This document shows positions 23,776 through 33,572 of a DNA stretch of 64,000 nt, in pieces. How positions within the stretch are numbered: position 1 is the first letter of the stretch; each line of letters starts with the position of its first letter. Both the position numbers and the translations under genes were made by a program. The stretch is from Myrica gale (lineage: Eukaryota > Streptophyta > Magnoliopsida > Fagales > Myricaceae), in NCBI GenBank assembly GCA_963930655.1, contig OZ005602.1, positions 1,371,501 through 1,435,500 on the forward strand, given 5' to 3'. The notes beneath the pieces are model-generated. The model did not search any database. It was not told the origin of the DNA and saw nothing but the letters and a program-made list of their open reading frames with translations.

Positions 23776-24841
23776 GTGATTCCTCTGCCATTTGATACTA
23801 CTTCTGCTCCAAGCTTTAGTGGTCAAACTGCTGGTGCTTCAACAGGGGAAGGCATCCCATTCGCAAGTGATGTCCAACATCTAGGGAAATTTTATGGGCA
23901 ACATGGGTTAATGCTTCAACCTTCTTTTGTGGATCCTCGTCATATGCTATACTATCCACATCCTTTGGGTAATGCATATAGCAGTGCTTACCATTCTCAG
24001 TTTACATCAATAGGGGGTGTTGGGGGCCAAATCGATCCTTTCGCCTTGCAGAATGAGTCAACTGTTGCATCTTATAATCAGAAACTTCAGTCTCCAACAA
24101 ATGGGAGTTTTAGCATTCTAAATTTCTAAGTCATCGGAAAGTGGGAACTACTAGTAGTAGTTATTTTCCAAGTCCTCCTAACTTGGATGTGATGACACGA
24201 TATCCAGCATCACCTCTTCCTAGTCCATTACTGACATCATATCCAGAAGGTGGAATGAGTCATCAGGGTCAGCGAAGTGAGATGAGGCTTCTTCCTCGAG
24301 CTCCAATTAGAAATGCTGGACTATATTCTGGATGGCAAGGACAGAGAGGACTCAACAGATTTGATGAACCAAAAAGGCCCTCTCTTCTTGAAGAACTGGA
24401 ATCCAGTAATGCCCGAAAGTTGGAACTCTCTGATATTTCAGGGCATGTTGTTGAATTTAGGCGAGATTCTAAACTAAAATATGTTCTTTGCTTCTTTTTC
24501 TTTCCCCTCATCCACATCTTATGTACTGTTTCCATCAAGAAAATAAATTTATTTGCATTCCTGCACTTCAGTGTTGATCAACACGGGAGTCGATTTATTC
24601 AGCAAAAGCTGGAACAGTGCAGTGTTGAAGACAAGGAATCTGTTTTCAAAGAAGTTCTTCCACATGCTTCGAAGTTAATGATAGATGTTTTTGGTAATTA
24701 CGTTATTCAAAAGGTATGCTTTAAAAACCAGTATGCTTGAAAATTGTTTTTGTCATCCATCTGGATGGACATATTAACTTTCTGAATGACTTGCTTGATA
24801 ATTAGAAACATGTTCTTTTACATTTTTTTGAACATGGAAGT
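23776..24841 (+). pseudogene. Captured Pumilio (APUM1-6 type) gene fragment
   Basis: Three blocks match plant Pumilio RNA-binding proteins. The first (23776-24126) has the N-terminal GKFYGQHGLMLQPSFVDP. The second (24141-24460) contains [11 protein letters not shown] and [19 protein letters not shown]. The third (24573-24715) has the first Puf repeat, [20 protein letters not shown], then FGNYVIQK. An intron-like gap separates blocks 2 and 3, with AG|GC at the donor side and CAG at the acceptor. After the donor at 24716, TTTTTTGAACATGG near 24826 looks like the start of the next Puf exon (FFEHG). Blocks 1 and 2 are in different frames, with a stop at 24127-24129. Only part of the Puf domain is present, so it cannot bind RNA normally. 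It is carried by the hAT-type element. Confidence 0.9.
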
Positions 24842-25504
24842 CTTGGGCACTTCAGTGAGTTTGTTTGATGTTTCTCGGTGGGGAGAGTGATATTTGGTTG
24901 AACCCGTGGCTTGATGATGCTCGGCCTTATTAGTCTTTACCTTCTGGTATCTTTTACAGCTCAAGGAATATTTTAGCTTCCTGGTGGGGAAGTATATAAA
25001 ATATACACGATTTTGGCATCTCCCCATGTTACTATGTGCTGTCAAATAGGGAGTAGAGATGGTTTTTTACAACTAGGTAATCCAAATCTTCCAACTGTCC
25101 TCCTTTTATATGGCATCACGCCAGTTAATGGCCTTCTCAGGAACTTAACCTTTGTAGTCCTTACTGCATTATACCCTTTTAGGTGTTTTGTTTCGCTTGT
25201 TGCAAAACTGGTCATTATAGCTCCTTAGTTCACATCTTTGCAATAGTTTATGCATACTCAAAAGGACTGTTAGTCACTCATTAGGCAGAGGCACTATTGA
25301 CACAAAAATCACATTTTCTTGGACTCTGTAGGGATGATTTTAAAGCTCATTCAGCATAGATAACAATGTTTTGGGCGTGTAGACAGCCATAGCATTTTAA
25401 ATCCCAGCAACTAGCTCAAATGCCTTATTTTAAATGTCTAAATTTTGAACTGTTTTTATTTGGTTTTTAGCTCAAATGCTCTTTTGGTATACTTGTGCTT
25501 GCAG

Positions 25505-25618
25505 ATCTCTGACTCAGAAAGCATTGATATAGCCACTCATGGTTTCACCAATGAGGCAATCCCTGAAGCAAAGGATGTTGTTAGGATTGATGTTGTAGGA
25601 GGCTTTGCTTTGCAAAAG
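25505..25618 (+). pseudogene. Captured exon, origin not recognised
   Basis: A 114-bp open stretch (38 codons) bounded by CTTGCAG| and AAAAG|GTGACC, so it looks like a real internal exon. It encodes ISDSESIDIATHGFTNEAIP and continues to VVGGFALQK. I do not recognise the protein. It lies inside the hAT-type element between the Pumilio and sulfite-reductase-like pieces. Confidence 0.5.
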
Positions 25619-25956
25619 GTGACCTCAGAAAGAAGTTACTTCCGGTGAGTAGTTGTTGATTGCCAATCATATGTAAGTGGTCCGTTTAAGAAATCTAATT
25701 TGTTGGAGATGCAGATTAAGTGGGCATGCAGTATGGAGATTTAGATTTGTAATCAACCCAACCCTATGTGTATCCTATTTGTTTTGATCTTATATTTGGT
25801 TGTAAATGGCCAGAACCTCGATGATGTAGGGCTTTATTTATGGATGCTTTCTGTTTGCTACTTTGCTTGATTTTAAATGGGTCTAATGACTTCTGCATTG
25901 GTAGTTTCTCACTTCTGGAACTTGTAGTTGATAGTTTCTCACCTTTTCAATTGCAG

Positions 25957-26026
25957 GTTGGTGGTGGTATGGGAAGAACACATAGGTTGGCAACAACGTT
26001 TGCCCGTCTTGGAGAACCATTGACAG
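25957..26026 (+). pseudogene. Captured sulfite-reductase-like exon
   Basis: Bounded by TTGCAG| and GACAG|GTAC, it encodes VGGGMGRTHRLATTFARLGEP. This closely resembles the conserved YVGGGMGRTHR...RLGEPLGYV segment of plastid ferredoxin-sulfite reductase. Only this one exon-sized piece is present. Its short length leaves some room for another nitrite/sulfite reductase-family source. Confidence 0.7.
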
Positions 26027-28084
26027 GTACTTTGAAGCAACTATTAGATTGTACTCAACAATGAGCTATTTCTTAATGTTTGCTTAATATTAGGCTTGCA
26101 ATTCTTAAAGTTCCCACGGTCACACATTCCAAATTGGAAGCTAAAATAATTTCCTTTTGTCGCATTTTATTATTACGAAGATTAATGTAGGATAACCGGA
26201 AACCGTCACCGCTAAGGGCCGGTTTTTGCCCTTAACGGTGTAGGTGTAGGTGACAATTATTTAAAAATCGGCACCTACACCGGGGTTGTGCAGCCCTATG
26301 TACGTGTATTTTAAATTTTTTAATGTTTTTAATCCTTAATTTTCGATATTTTAACTATAAGACATTTTTTACACTACGTTGGAAAAATTTTTTTTGTCAT
26401 TTCACCTTATGTGTTCGACCCCCTTCAAATAAGATCCTGGATCCGCCACTGAGGGGTAGGATACTCATAGTTTTTTTTTTTTTTTAGAACTGAGGGGGGG
26501 GCAGCTGCCCCCCCCCCCCCCCCCCCCCGCGCCCCCCCCTTCCTTCCGCCCCTGCCTTCTGGTGACTTTGCTTTTGGTTTTAAACAAATTGGAATGGGAG
26601 GGAATCTAGTGGCGATTTGGTTTGACAAGATACAGGAAAAAACTATAGTTTGGTCGGCCAATGGAAATAACGTGGCCCCAAGAGGTTCCAAAGTTGAACT
26701 AACTAAAGATGGTCATTTTGTGCTAAATGATCCAGCAGGCAAAGAGATGTGGAAAGCTGAATTATTTGGTTCTTGAGTTGCATACGCAGCCATGCTTGAC
26801 ACCGGAAACTTCGTGTTGGCAACCGAGGAGACTAAGCATTCGTGGGAGACTTTTGATCATCCAACTGACACAATATTACCTACAATGACTATGAGTCGAA
26901 CCAGCAAACTTGTTGCTCGTTACTCTGAAACAAATTACGCCAATGGAAGATTCCAGTTCTCACTGCGGTCGGATGGAAATCTTGTGCTTGAAACCAGAGC
27001 TTTCCCTTTGGATTCGTCCACTTCTGCTTATTGGTCAAGCAATACTGTAGGCAGTGGTTTCAGCTGGTTTTCAACAATTCTGGCTCTATATACCTCACAG
27101 CCAAAGACAGAAGCCAACTTAAAATGATAACATCCAATAATGGTTCTACGAAGGACTTCTATCAAAGAGCGATTATTGAACATGATGGAGTTTTTAGACA
27201 TTATATATACCCAAAAAACACTGCCATTTCAAGTGCCAGGGGACTGTCTGAGGGTTGGTTCCCTTTGTCGACCTTCATACCTTCTAATATTTGCAACGCT
27301 GTTATACAATTGGCAGGTTCTGGAGCTTGTGGGTTCAATAGCTACTGCCAATTAGGAGACGATCACAGACCAAGTTCCCTATGCCCAGACGGATACACCT
27401 TTGTTGATCCAGACGATGTTATGAAAGGATGTAAACAGAACTTTCTTCCACAAAGTTGTGAAGAATCATTGTCAGAGACAGATCGTTTTGATTTTCGTTA
27501 CATGCCGAGTACGGATTGGTCCCTATCTGATTATGAAATCTTTTACGGTCAAACTGAGGATTGGTGCAGGAAAGCCTGCTTAGGTGATTGTTTTTGCGCG
27601 GTTGCCATATTCAGAGACGGAGGGTGTTGGAAGAAAAGAATTCCTCTCTCAAATGGCAAGATGGATTCCAGTATTGCAGGAATGGCTCTAATAAAAATAA
27701 GAAAAGACAACTCTACCTTGTCCTTGAATCCTTCAGGTACAGACTTGAAAAAGAAGGATTTGTCTGTCCAAATCCTCAGTGGGTTAGTTTTCATAATGTT
27801 GGAACAATATACATAAATCGACTATGAAGGATGAAGAGAACGCAATCTGGCTTTAAAGAGCTCATTCTCCTTCTCTTTGCCCTCTATTAAAATTTAATTC
27901 CTGCATCAAAAGAGATGATAGAGTCATCATTGTAATACACTTTTTTTTTTATTTCTTTGGGTGAATCGATTTAGATGTCTCAACTTGGTATTTTATTCTC
28001 GTGCTAAATAAGAATACTTTTGCTTATTTTTTATTTTTTCTAGGCAAGAATTATTTTCCATATACTCTAAAGTTCAAGTGGTAA

Positions 28085-28580
28085 CGGTTAGAAAATATAA
28101 TTATAAGCTTAAACTTTTGGAATAAGTAGGAGATTCACATGGTATTAGGTTAGATTGTGGGCACCTATGTTACCCCACCGAAGCGTCTACGAAGTGGTTG
28201 GCTATGGATCCGATAGTACAGGCACGACCCTATCCTAGTGAACAGAAGTCTCGTGGTGCTCGACCAACATGCACCCTTGGTCTTAAAGATTGGGGGCATA
28301 AAATAGTCTCACATTGATTAGAAAACATCTGGGATGACTTCATATAAACTTGGAGACACTTCAACGCAAAGCTGATTTTTCAAGGTGAGAATCTTCGAGT
28401 CATATGTGGATCCTTTACAAATGGTATCAGAGCTAAGAGATTATGGATTCAAGTCGTGGGAGTCTTATCGTTAGGGAGGGATTGTTAGAGTTCCACAATG
28501 TCTAGATTCTAGTCGTGGGACCCTCATTGTGAGGGAGGGATTGTAAGAGTTTCACAATGCCGCTCCCTAAGAGTGTTCTT
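28085..28580 (+). mobile_element. Degraded TRIM/LTR-type remnants
   Basis: At 28085-28155, GGTTAGAAAATATAATTATA leads to TTCACATGGTATTAGG, an LTR end followed by a primer-binding-like site; a related piece in reverse lies at 32056-32164. At 28429-28440 a second site TGGTATCAGAGC follows a TTTACA end. After it, GAGGGAGGGATTGT(T/A)(A/G)GAG occurs twice, at about 28476 and 28536, as a roughly 61-bp tandem duplication that looks like purine tract plus LTR start. These are old, incomplete fossils; family not determined. Confidence 0.55.
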
Positions 28581-30077
28581 AGAACAGCTCTGCTAGGTGC
28601 GATGTCGAATATCATAAAAAACTTGTCTGTCCCAATCCTTAGAAGGTATTGGTCTTGGATTAACCTTGATACTTCATTTGCCTTTTCTCTTTTTGGCTTT
28701 GTCAAAACGCAAGCTGAGAGGATTAAGAACCTCCATCAACACGGAGTTAAGGAACAGCGAATGGTTGCTAAGGGAATGACGTAAACATACTATTTTGCTT
28801 TCTTTAGTCCCATAAAGAAATTTCCTTGTCACAATCTGTGAATGAAACTGAAACATTACGTTAGAGTCAATCTTCTATTTTTTTTTCCATATTGTTCCTA
28901 CTTCCTTAAGTCTTTCCTATCGTTAAAACCAATAAAATGAAGTCAAGTAGTGCTTGCATAATTTGATTTATTCTTTTAACTACCCGTTTTATGAAAAAGT
29001 TCTTCATACCATGGCTTTAGAACCACCATATCCTCTCCCGTTGTCGCTTGATCTTGTTCTGTTTAGCTGTATTGTACCACTTCTCAAGCTTCGCCAATAT
29101 CCTTTGTCTTATCCCTGACTGCGCAGAACATTGATTCTTACTGGACATCGCCTTCTGGTGACTTTGCTATTGGCTTCCAACAAATTGGAGAGTGAGACAA
29201 TCTAGTGGCCATCTGGTTCAACAAAATCTCTGCAGATATATCATACAATGTACAGGTAGTTGAGCTTGTGGTTTCAACAGATCCAGCAGACTAGAAGATG
29301 ATCACAGACCAAAATGGCTATGTCCAGTTGGTTACACTTCCATTGATCTAAATGATGTTATGAGGGACTGTAAACAAAACTTTCTTCCACAAAGTGGTCA
29401 TAAGTCATTGCGGAAACGGATCTTTATGATTTTCAGGACATGCTAAATACAAAGTGGCCCCATCTGATCATGTTTATGATTGTTGCATGAAGAGTGTTGC
29501 ACCAATATCAATGGTCATCCATTGCAATATCAAGTCCCAGAATATCCTTCCAGATGACTCTTTGGCAGCTAGAATTTCTGACTTTGGCTTGGTCAAGCTT
29601 TTGAAGATAGACCAGAGTACAACTAGTAGTGGAATCAGGCGAACTAAAGCGTATATATGTAGGCCCTGAATGGTTCAGAAACATGCCTGTCACAGTCAAG
29701 AATTGAAGGGTATGCAAATTTTTGCTTCAGAACGTCCGCCGCAGGAAGAATATTGAAGTAGATGTCCAAGATGAAAATTAGATGATACTGGCTGATTGGG
29801 CATGTGTCCGGTTAGAATACGGAGGAGTTAACGTGCAGGGGTAACGGGGCACGGTTGGGATTAATTTTCTGAAATCCGACGGCTCTCAGCGCGACAGCGT
29901 ATTAATGAGCTGACCTACGCGTGTTTTACCCGTTTTGTCTCGACCCGCTGTTTTACCCGCAAAACACGAACTTTGTTGTTTTTTTTCGTGCTCTGTTTTT
30001 TTGTTTACTTCCTTTTAGGAAACAGAGCAAGCTTCCTAAACCGTTGGAGCAGGATTTGCTTTGACCAGCCAAATGTC

Positions 30078-30269
30078 CAAGCGAAGGAGAGACGCTCCCA
30101 TTCGGGCTTCCTTTGATATTGCAGATTTCACGGTGGATTGAACAGTGGAAAGGAGCTTCGGACAAGAACTGGAATAAAAATTAGTTGAAAGTTGAGCGTT
30201 GGTGCTTCCCATGAAGAACAAAAGGAAAGCCAAAGTGACAATGGCTACGAAAGAAGAAGAAGCAGCCAT
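30078..30269 (-). pseudogene. Captured class III peroxidase exon 1 fragment
   Basis: ATG at 30269 gives [20 protein letters not shown], a signal peptide, then [20 protein letters not shown] and ending GASLLRL. This is the start of a secreted plant heme peroxidase, where LLRLFFHDCFVNGCD should follow. The match stops exactly there, before the catalytic Arg/His, and the frame runs into the inverted repeat of the Pack-MULE. The start codon, signal peptide and frame are open, so a short secreted peptide of 77 residues is formally encoded. Confidence 0.9.
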
Positions 30270-31115
30270 TGATGAATAGCGGGAGTGTGATCACTAGATG
30301 AATTTCGTGTGTCTATTGCGCACAGGATGTAACCAAGTAGGACCAACGCTCAACTTGTGCCGTTCTGTTCGAGTACCTGGAGGAAATGATGTTCCTCTTC
30401 TGAAATCTGCAGCCGTGGTTTTGACAAGGTAGTTCCATTTATGGTTTTTGTATATTGGTAGCATACACGTAGAAGTGACATATTCGTACTCCTGGAATAA
30501 TAGAATTACTTGCATTTTCTAATTGCCTTTTGGCGAAGCCAGCTTAACTGGAAGCATGGCAAGGTGGTTATTTAGATAGTCTCTTTTTGGGATTCTTTAA
30601 CATTACCATCCTATGATGCCACTCACCTTCTTGTAGCTGCATGCATTTGCTTTTGGGTAATCCTTTTGTAGAATGTTAAGTGTCTGTGAAGAGCCGTGTT
30701 GTCTTGACACTTTCCTGAATCAATGACGGAATAAGTGTATGAGATTATGGTACTGTTGGGATTCCCGAAGCTGTTAGTGCGTGCATGTGTGTATGGATAT
30801 GTTATCTGGTTTAATGGTTTTGTTGGCCTGATTCTAAACCTTAGTGGGGAAAAAAAATTATGAGTTCTTTTCTCACTTTTAAACCTTTTTACTCTTCCAT
30901 ATGATTTAGTCTCAGGGAAAAAATTCTGTATGCTGGGATGCTGGGATGTGTGCTCATTACAACTAATCTATGTCAACACTCCTAACATTTCTCTGCATGT
31001 GTTTCATCATAAAATGTTCACTTTCCAAGGTAATTACTGCAGCAAATCAATATCCAATCAGACCATGATAAGGAAATGAAGAAAGTTGCATGACAGGAAA
31101 ATGATAGAAGCATAC

Positions 31116-31748
31116 GTTTCTTGCATCGCTAGAATCACTTGTCTCCATAAAGAATTTTTGTGCTTGCTGAATCAAACTGCAGAGGTAAACAGCATGGCCA
31201 AATAGAATCACCATTCAAACCACAAAACCAGAAACACAGAGGTAACTGAATAATCAACAAGCTAGGCTAGTATTAGTCACATTGACAGCAACAGTTCAAA
31301 CCAGAATATGTTTGATAGCCAGAAAATATCCACACACACAGGAGAGAAAAGGGCACTAAGAGGCACCATGGCACCAAACTCACCATGATAAAAGGTAAGC
31401 AAATGCTAACACTGTCGACAGTGATCGTATAAAATTCAAAAGTCTTTGTTTGACAGCCTGACTGGCTTCCGAAGGTAGGACTACCCAATCCAGTCCTCTG
31501 AAATAAAACACGTCATAGTTAGTACTGATAGAATTGTGCAAATATACTTCCAAGCAAGACAGCTGAACTCTAGTTCCTTGCAACATAGTAATATACCTGC
31601 AGATGAGTATTGCTCCAGTCCATAGCAGCAAAGGCTGAAGATAAGCAGTCATAACATGGTATGTACTACTTTTCCTCCAGCTACTATCAGTTCTCTGCAG
31701 CAAATTCCAATGAAGGAGCAAATGAACCGATGAAGGTATTTTCACCAC
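31116..31748 (-). pseudogene. Captured MSL2/MSL3-like mechanosensitive channel fragment (3 exons)
   Basis: Three exons with GT-AG introns are readable on the minus strand. 31748-31597 encodes [20 protein letters not shown] then [10 protein letters not shown]. 31497-31384 encodes [20 protein letters not shown] then [17 protein letters not shown]. 31176-31116 encodes LIQQAQKFFMETSDSSDARN. This is the membrane region just before the MscS core of plastid-envelope MscS-like channels. Introns are retained, so the capture was from genomic DNA. The pore helix and beta domain are absent, so it makes no channel. It lies in the same orientation as the peroxidase piece. Confidence 0.85.
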
Positions 31749-32055
31749 CCTTTAAGAAATGTCATGGTAAAAGAAAAGTGGAGCAAATACTGCTCCAACG
31801 GTTTAGTAAGCTTGCTCTGTTTCCTACAAGGAAGTAAAAAAAAAACAGAGCAAGAAAAAAAAACAACAAAGTTCGTGTTTTGCGGGTAAAACAGCGGGTC
31901 GAGACAAAACGGGTAAAACACGCATGGGTCAGCTCATTAATGCGTTGTCGCATGAGAGCCGTCGGATTTCAGAAAATTAATCCCAACCGTGCTCCCGTTA
32001 CCCCTGCACGTTAACTCCTCCGTATTCTAACCGGACTCGATTGGGCATATGATTG

Positions 32056-32164
32056 TTTTTAATTTGGACCTTGACTATGATACCATGTGAATATATCACT
32101 TATTTCAAAAACTTAAACTAATAAGAATAGATAGATTTTATTATTTTAATTATATTCTCTAACA
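32056..32164 (-). mobile_element. LTR fragment (LTR plus primer-binding-like site), reverse orientation
   Basis: On the minus strand it starts TGTTAGAGAATATAATTA and runs to TTCACATGGTATCATAG. Flanking ATTG (32052-32055 and 32165-32168) may be part of the target duplication. It is an incomplete fossil related to the piece at 28085-28155. Confidence 0.55.
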
Positions 32165-32324
32165 ATTGCTACACTGAGAGGAACCTGGATCTGCTAGTGG
32201 CGAATGATGATGAGGCAATGAATGACTATGTGATGATTTGAACCACGACAAACTTCAGATAACAGTACCCAACAGTTATGCCTTCATTTCTAAAAATTTG
32301 AACAATTGAAAAGACCAAGTCCCA

Positions 32325-32797
32325 ACAGTTATGCCTTCAGTTCTTGTGTTTGTGAATTTTATTTTTGCAGGATTTTGTGGGAGAGTGTGTGGTGACCACC
32401 AAGCCGGCGTCTTTGCTTCAGCAGCTGCTGTCCGGGTGGTTTTTCACCTGCTATTTACCCCTTTTTTTATCATGGTCCCTTGTTGTCCATTTGTGCTGGT
32501 GTGAATAGTCTTTCGGGGTTGTAGGATACTCGTTGGGAGACCGTTTTTTTCGGCGGTGTTATTTCCGGGTCTTTGAACCCGCTTAGTATCTACGGATGTT
32601 TGGGTCCTTCTTGTTGAGGTCCTTATGTCCACATGGAATTTGGCCTTTAAGGCCATTTGTTGTCTAGCCCTTAGGGCTATAATTGATGCTATAATGAGCT
32701 TTATGCCCCTGTTCTTTGTATCTGACCTTATAGACTGTCTGTATTCAGCACATTTGTATGTTTTTATGTGAAATGAATTTCACATTTACTTAGAAAA
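32325..32797 (+). mobile_element. LINE 3'-end insertion
   Basis: A 473-bp non-coding stretch ends with an A run (32793-32800) and is flanked by the near-identical direct repeats AAAGACCAAGTCCCA (32310-32324) and AAAGACTAAGTCTCA (32798-32812). It contains pyrimidine-rich 3'-UTR-like sequence and ends TTCACATTTACTTAG before the tail. A tail plus long target duplication suggests L1-type insertion of a heavily truncated copy. Family not identified. Confidence 0.6.
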
Positions 32798-32812
32798 AAA
32801 AGACTAAGTCTC

Positions 32813-33572
32813 ACTCCAAAGAAAGATTTTCCTAACAGCTACAGAAACGGTCTATTCATTTTATGAAATATTAAGTAGCTAGGTCCGTGCAGTTAAACTC
32901 TAAACTAACCTGAAATTTTAAGAAAATGTGTAGGTAGTATAATGTGACAAAAATAATAGATTGGAAGGTAAAGTATCGAGATCTTCATAGTTAAATGATG
33001 CAAAGTATATTTAACCTAATAACCCATATTATCATCATACAAGCAAAAGTTGAGCAAAAATAAAAAGAAGGAAACATTTCGAATTTTTTTTCCCTACGTA
33101 ACATGAGATATCCCTTAGCTGGGCACACGCTCCTGAACCGGCGACAACCGACAACCGGCGAGAGCATCATAAAAATCTCAGTTCTAACTTCTAAGGCCTA
33201 AGCCCATGTCCACGGCAAGTCGTTGAATTCAAACAGCAGATCGTTGAATGTAACGGCATGTCGTTAATTTAAAAAGATGAACGGCAACAGAACAGAACGT
33301 CAGAAGTCGGAACCATTTGGCAGAATGAAGCCCCTGGCAAAGAAACATCGACGCTAACCTTCTGAATCAGAATCCAAGCTTCAGGGTGAAAACTTCGAAC
33401 TATATTAGCAGCTTTCGTCTGCTCCATTAGTTTAAATCAAAGGATTCGATACGCTGCCGTTGATGTTTCTCACTCGCTGTTCTTGGTTTCTAACCCTCCA
33501 TTCGTTTATTCATCAATGGCAAGCTTTAGATGCAAAACAAGGCAATGATACATTAATGGCTTTGGATTATCT
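32813..33572. other. Upstream region of the PPR gene
   Basis: No coding region is supported. Three copies of GTCGTT(G/A)A occur at about 33222-33266. It probably contains the PPR promoter and leader. Confidence 0.35.

Larger units (their letters stand above)
23402..26554. mobile_element. hAT-type element carrying captured gene fragments (Pack-hAT)
   Basis: Flanked by the perfect 8-bp duplication CCTTCTGG (23394-23401 and 26555-26562), which is LecRLK coding sequence. Left end CAGTGGCGGAGCC; right end read on the other strand CAGGGGCGGAAG. Another CAGTGGCGGATCCAGG-type end, facing outwards, lies just inside at about 26430-26444, so the right part may be composite or hold a nested copy. The same end type closes the element at 47360-48535, which encodes a hAT dimerisation region; this supports the hAT assignment. 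Inside are pieces of at least two host genes on the + strand and no transposase. It is non-autonomous. Confidence 0.85.
23253..27816 (+). pseudogene. G-type lectin S-receptor-like kinase, copy 3 (split, kinase lost)
   Basis: The ATG at 23253 opens a signal peptide (ending near SAQ) and the first part of the lectin domain. Coding is interrupted at 23402 by the hAT-type element and resumes at 26555 with GDFAFGFKQIGMGGNL. It then continues through the lectin, EGF-like (CGFNSYCQLGDDHRP) and PAN-like (CRKACLGDCFCAV) regions. There is an in-frame TGA at 26774-26776 and a frameshift near 27060. Similarity to copy 2 stops near 27785, at the start of the membrane helix, and no kinase follows. At most it could encode a secreted lectin fragment. 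A patch resembling codons at 27760-27785 (TTGTCTGTCC then AATCCT) recurs at 28619-28640, so the break may involve an insertion or rearrangement. Confidence 0.9.
29804..32038. mobile_element. Pack-MULE (Mutator-like element with captured genes)
   Basis: Flanked by the perfect 10-bp duplication GATTGGGCAT (29794-29803 and 32039-32048), which is LecRLK coding sequence. The terminal inverted repeats are long, about 247 bp each (29804-30050 and 31792-32038), with outer ends G(T/A)GTCCGGTTAGAATACGG and inner ends CCGTTGGAGC. They remain clearly alike along their length, with scattered differences. No transposase is present. The 1.74 kb interior carries gene pieces of two families on the minus strand. 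Long inverted repeats plus a 9-11-bp duplication are hallmarks of Mutator-like elements. Confidence 0.95.
29011..32250 (+). pseudogene. G-type lectin S-receptor-like kinase, copy 4 (heavily deleted relic)
   Basis: ATG at 29011 starts a leader and the first lectin residues (SPSGDFAIGFQQIGE, then TGA). Large deletions then join directly to the EGF-like and PAN-like region (about 29230-29500) and to a kinase piece at 29515-29670. There the loop reads HCNIKSQN instead of HCDIKPQN, while DFG is kept. A piece around 29670-29800 matches the APEWF and WA(Y)D part. The Mutator-like element follows, and codons matching the end of copy 2 (YTERNLDLLVANDDEAMND) resume at about 32167-32225. A 109-bp LTR fragment interrupts at 32056-32164. 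It cannot encode a receptor. Confidence 0.88.

Noticed and set aside
23776-24740. Functional Pumilio gene
   Set aside because: Only the linker region and first Puf repeat are present, frames are broken, and it lies between hAT-type ends with an 8-bp duplication.
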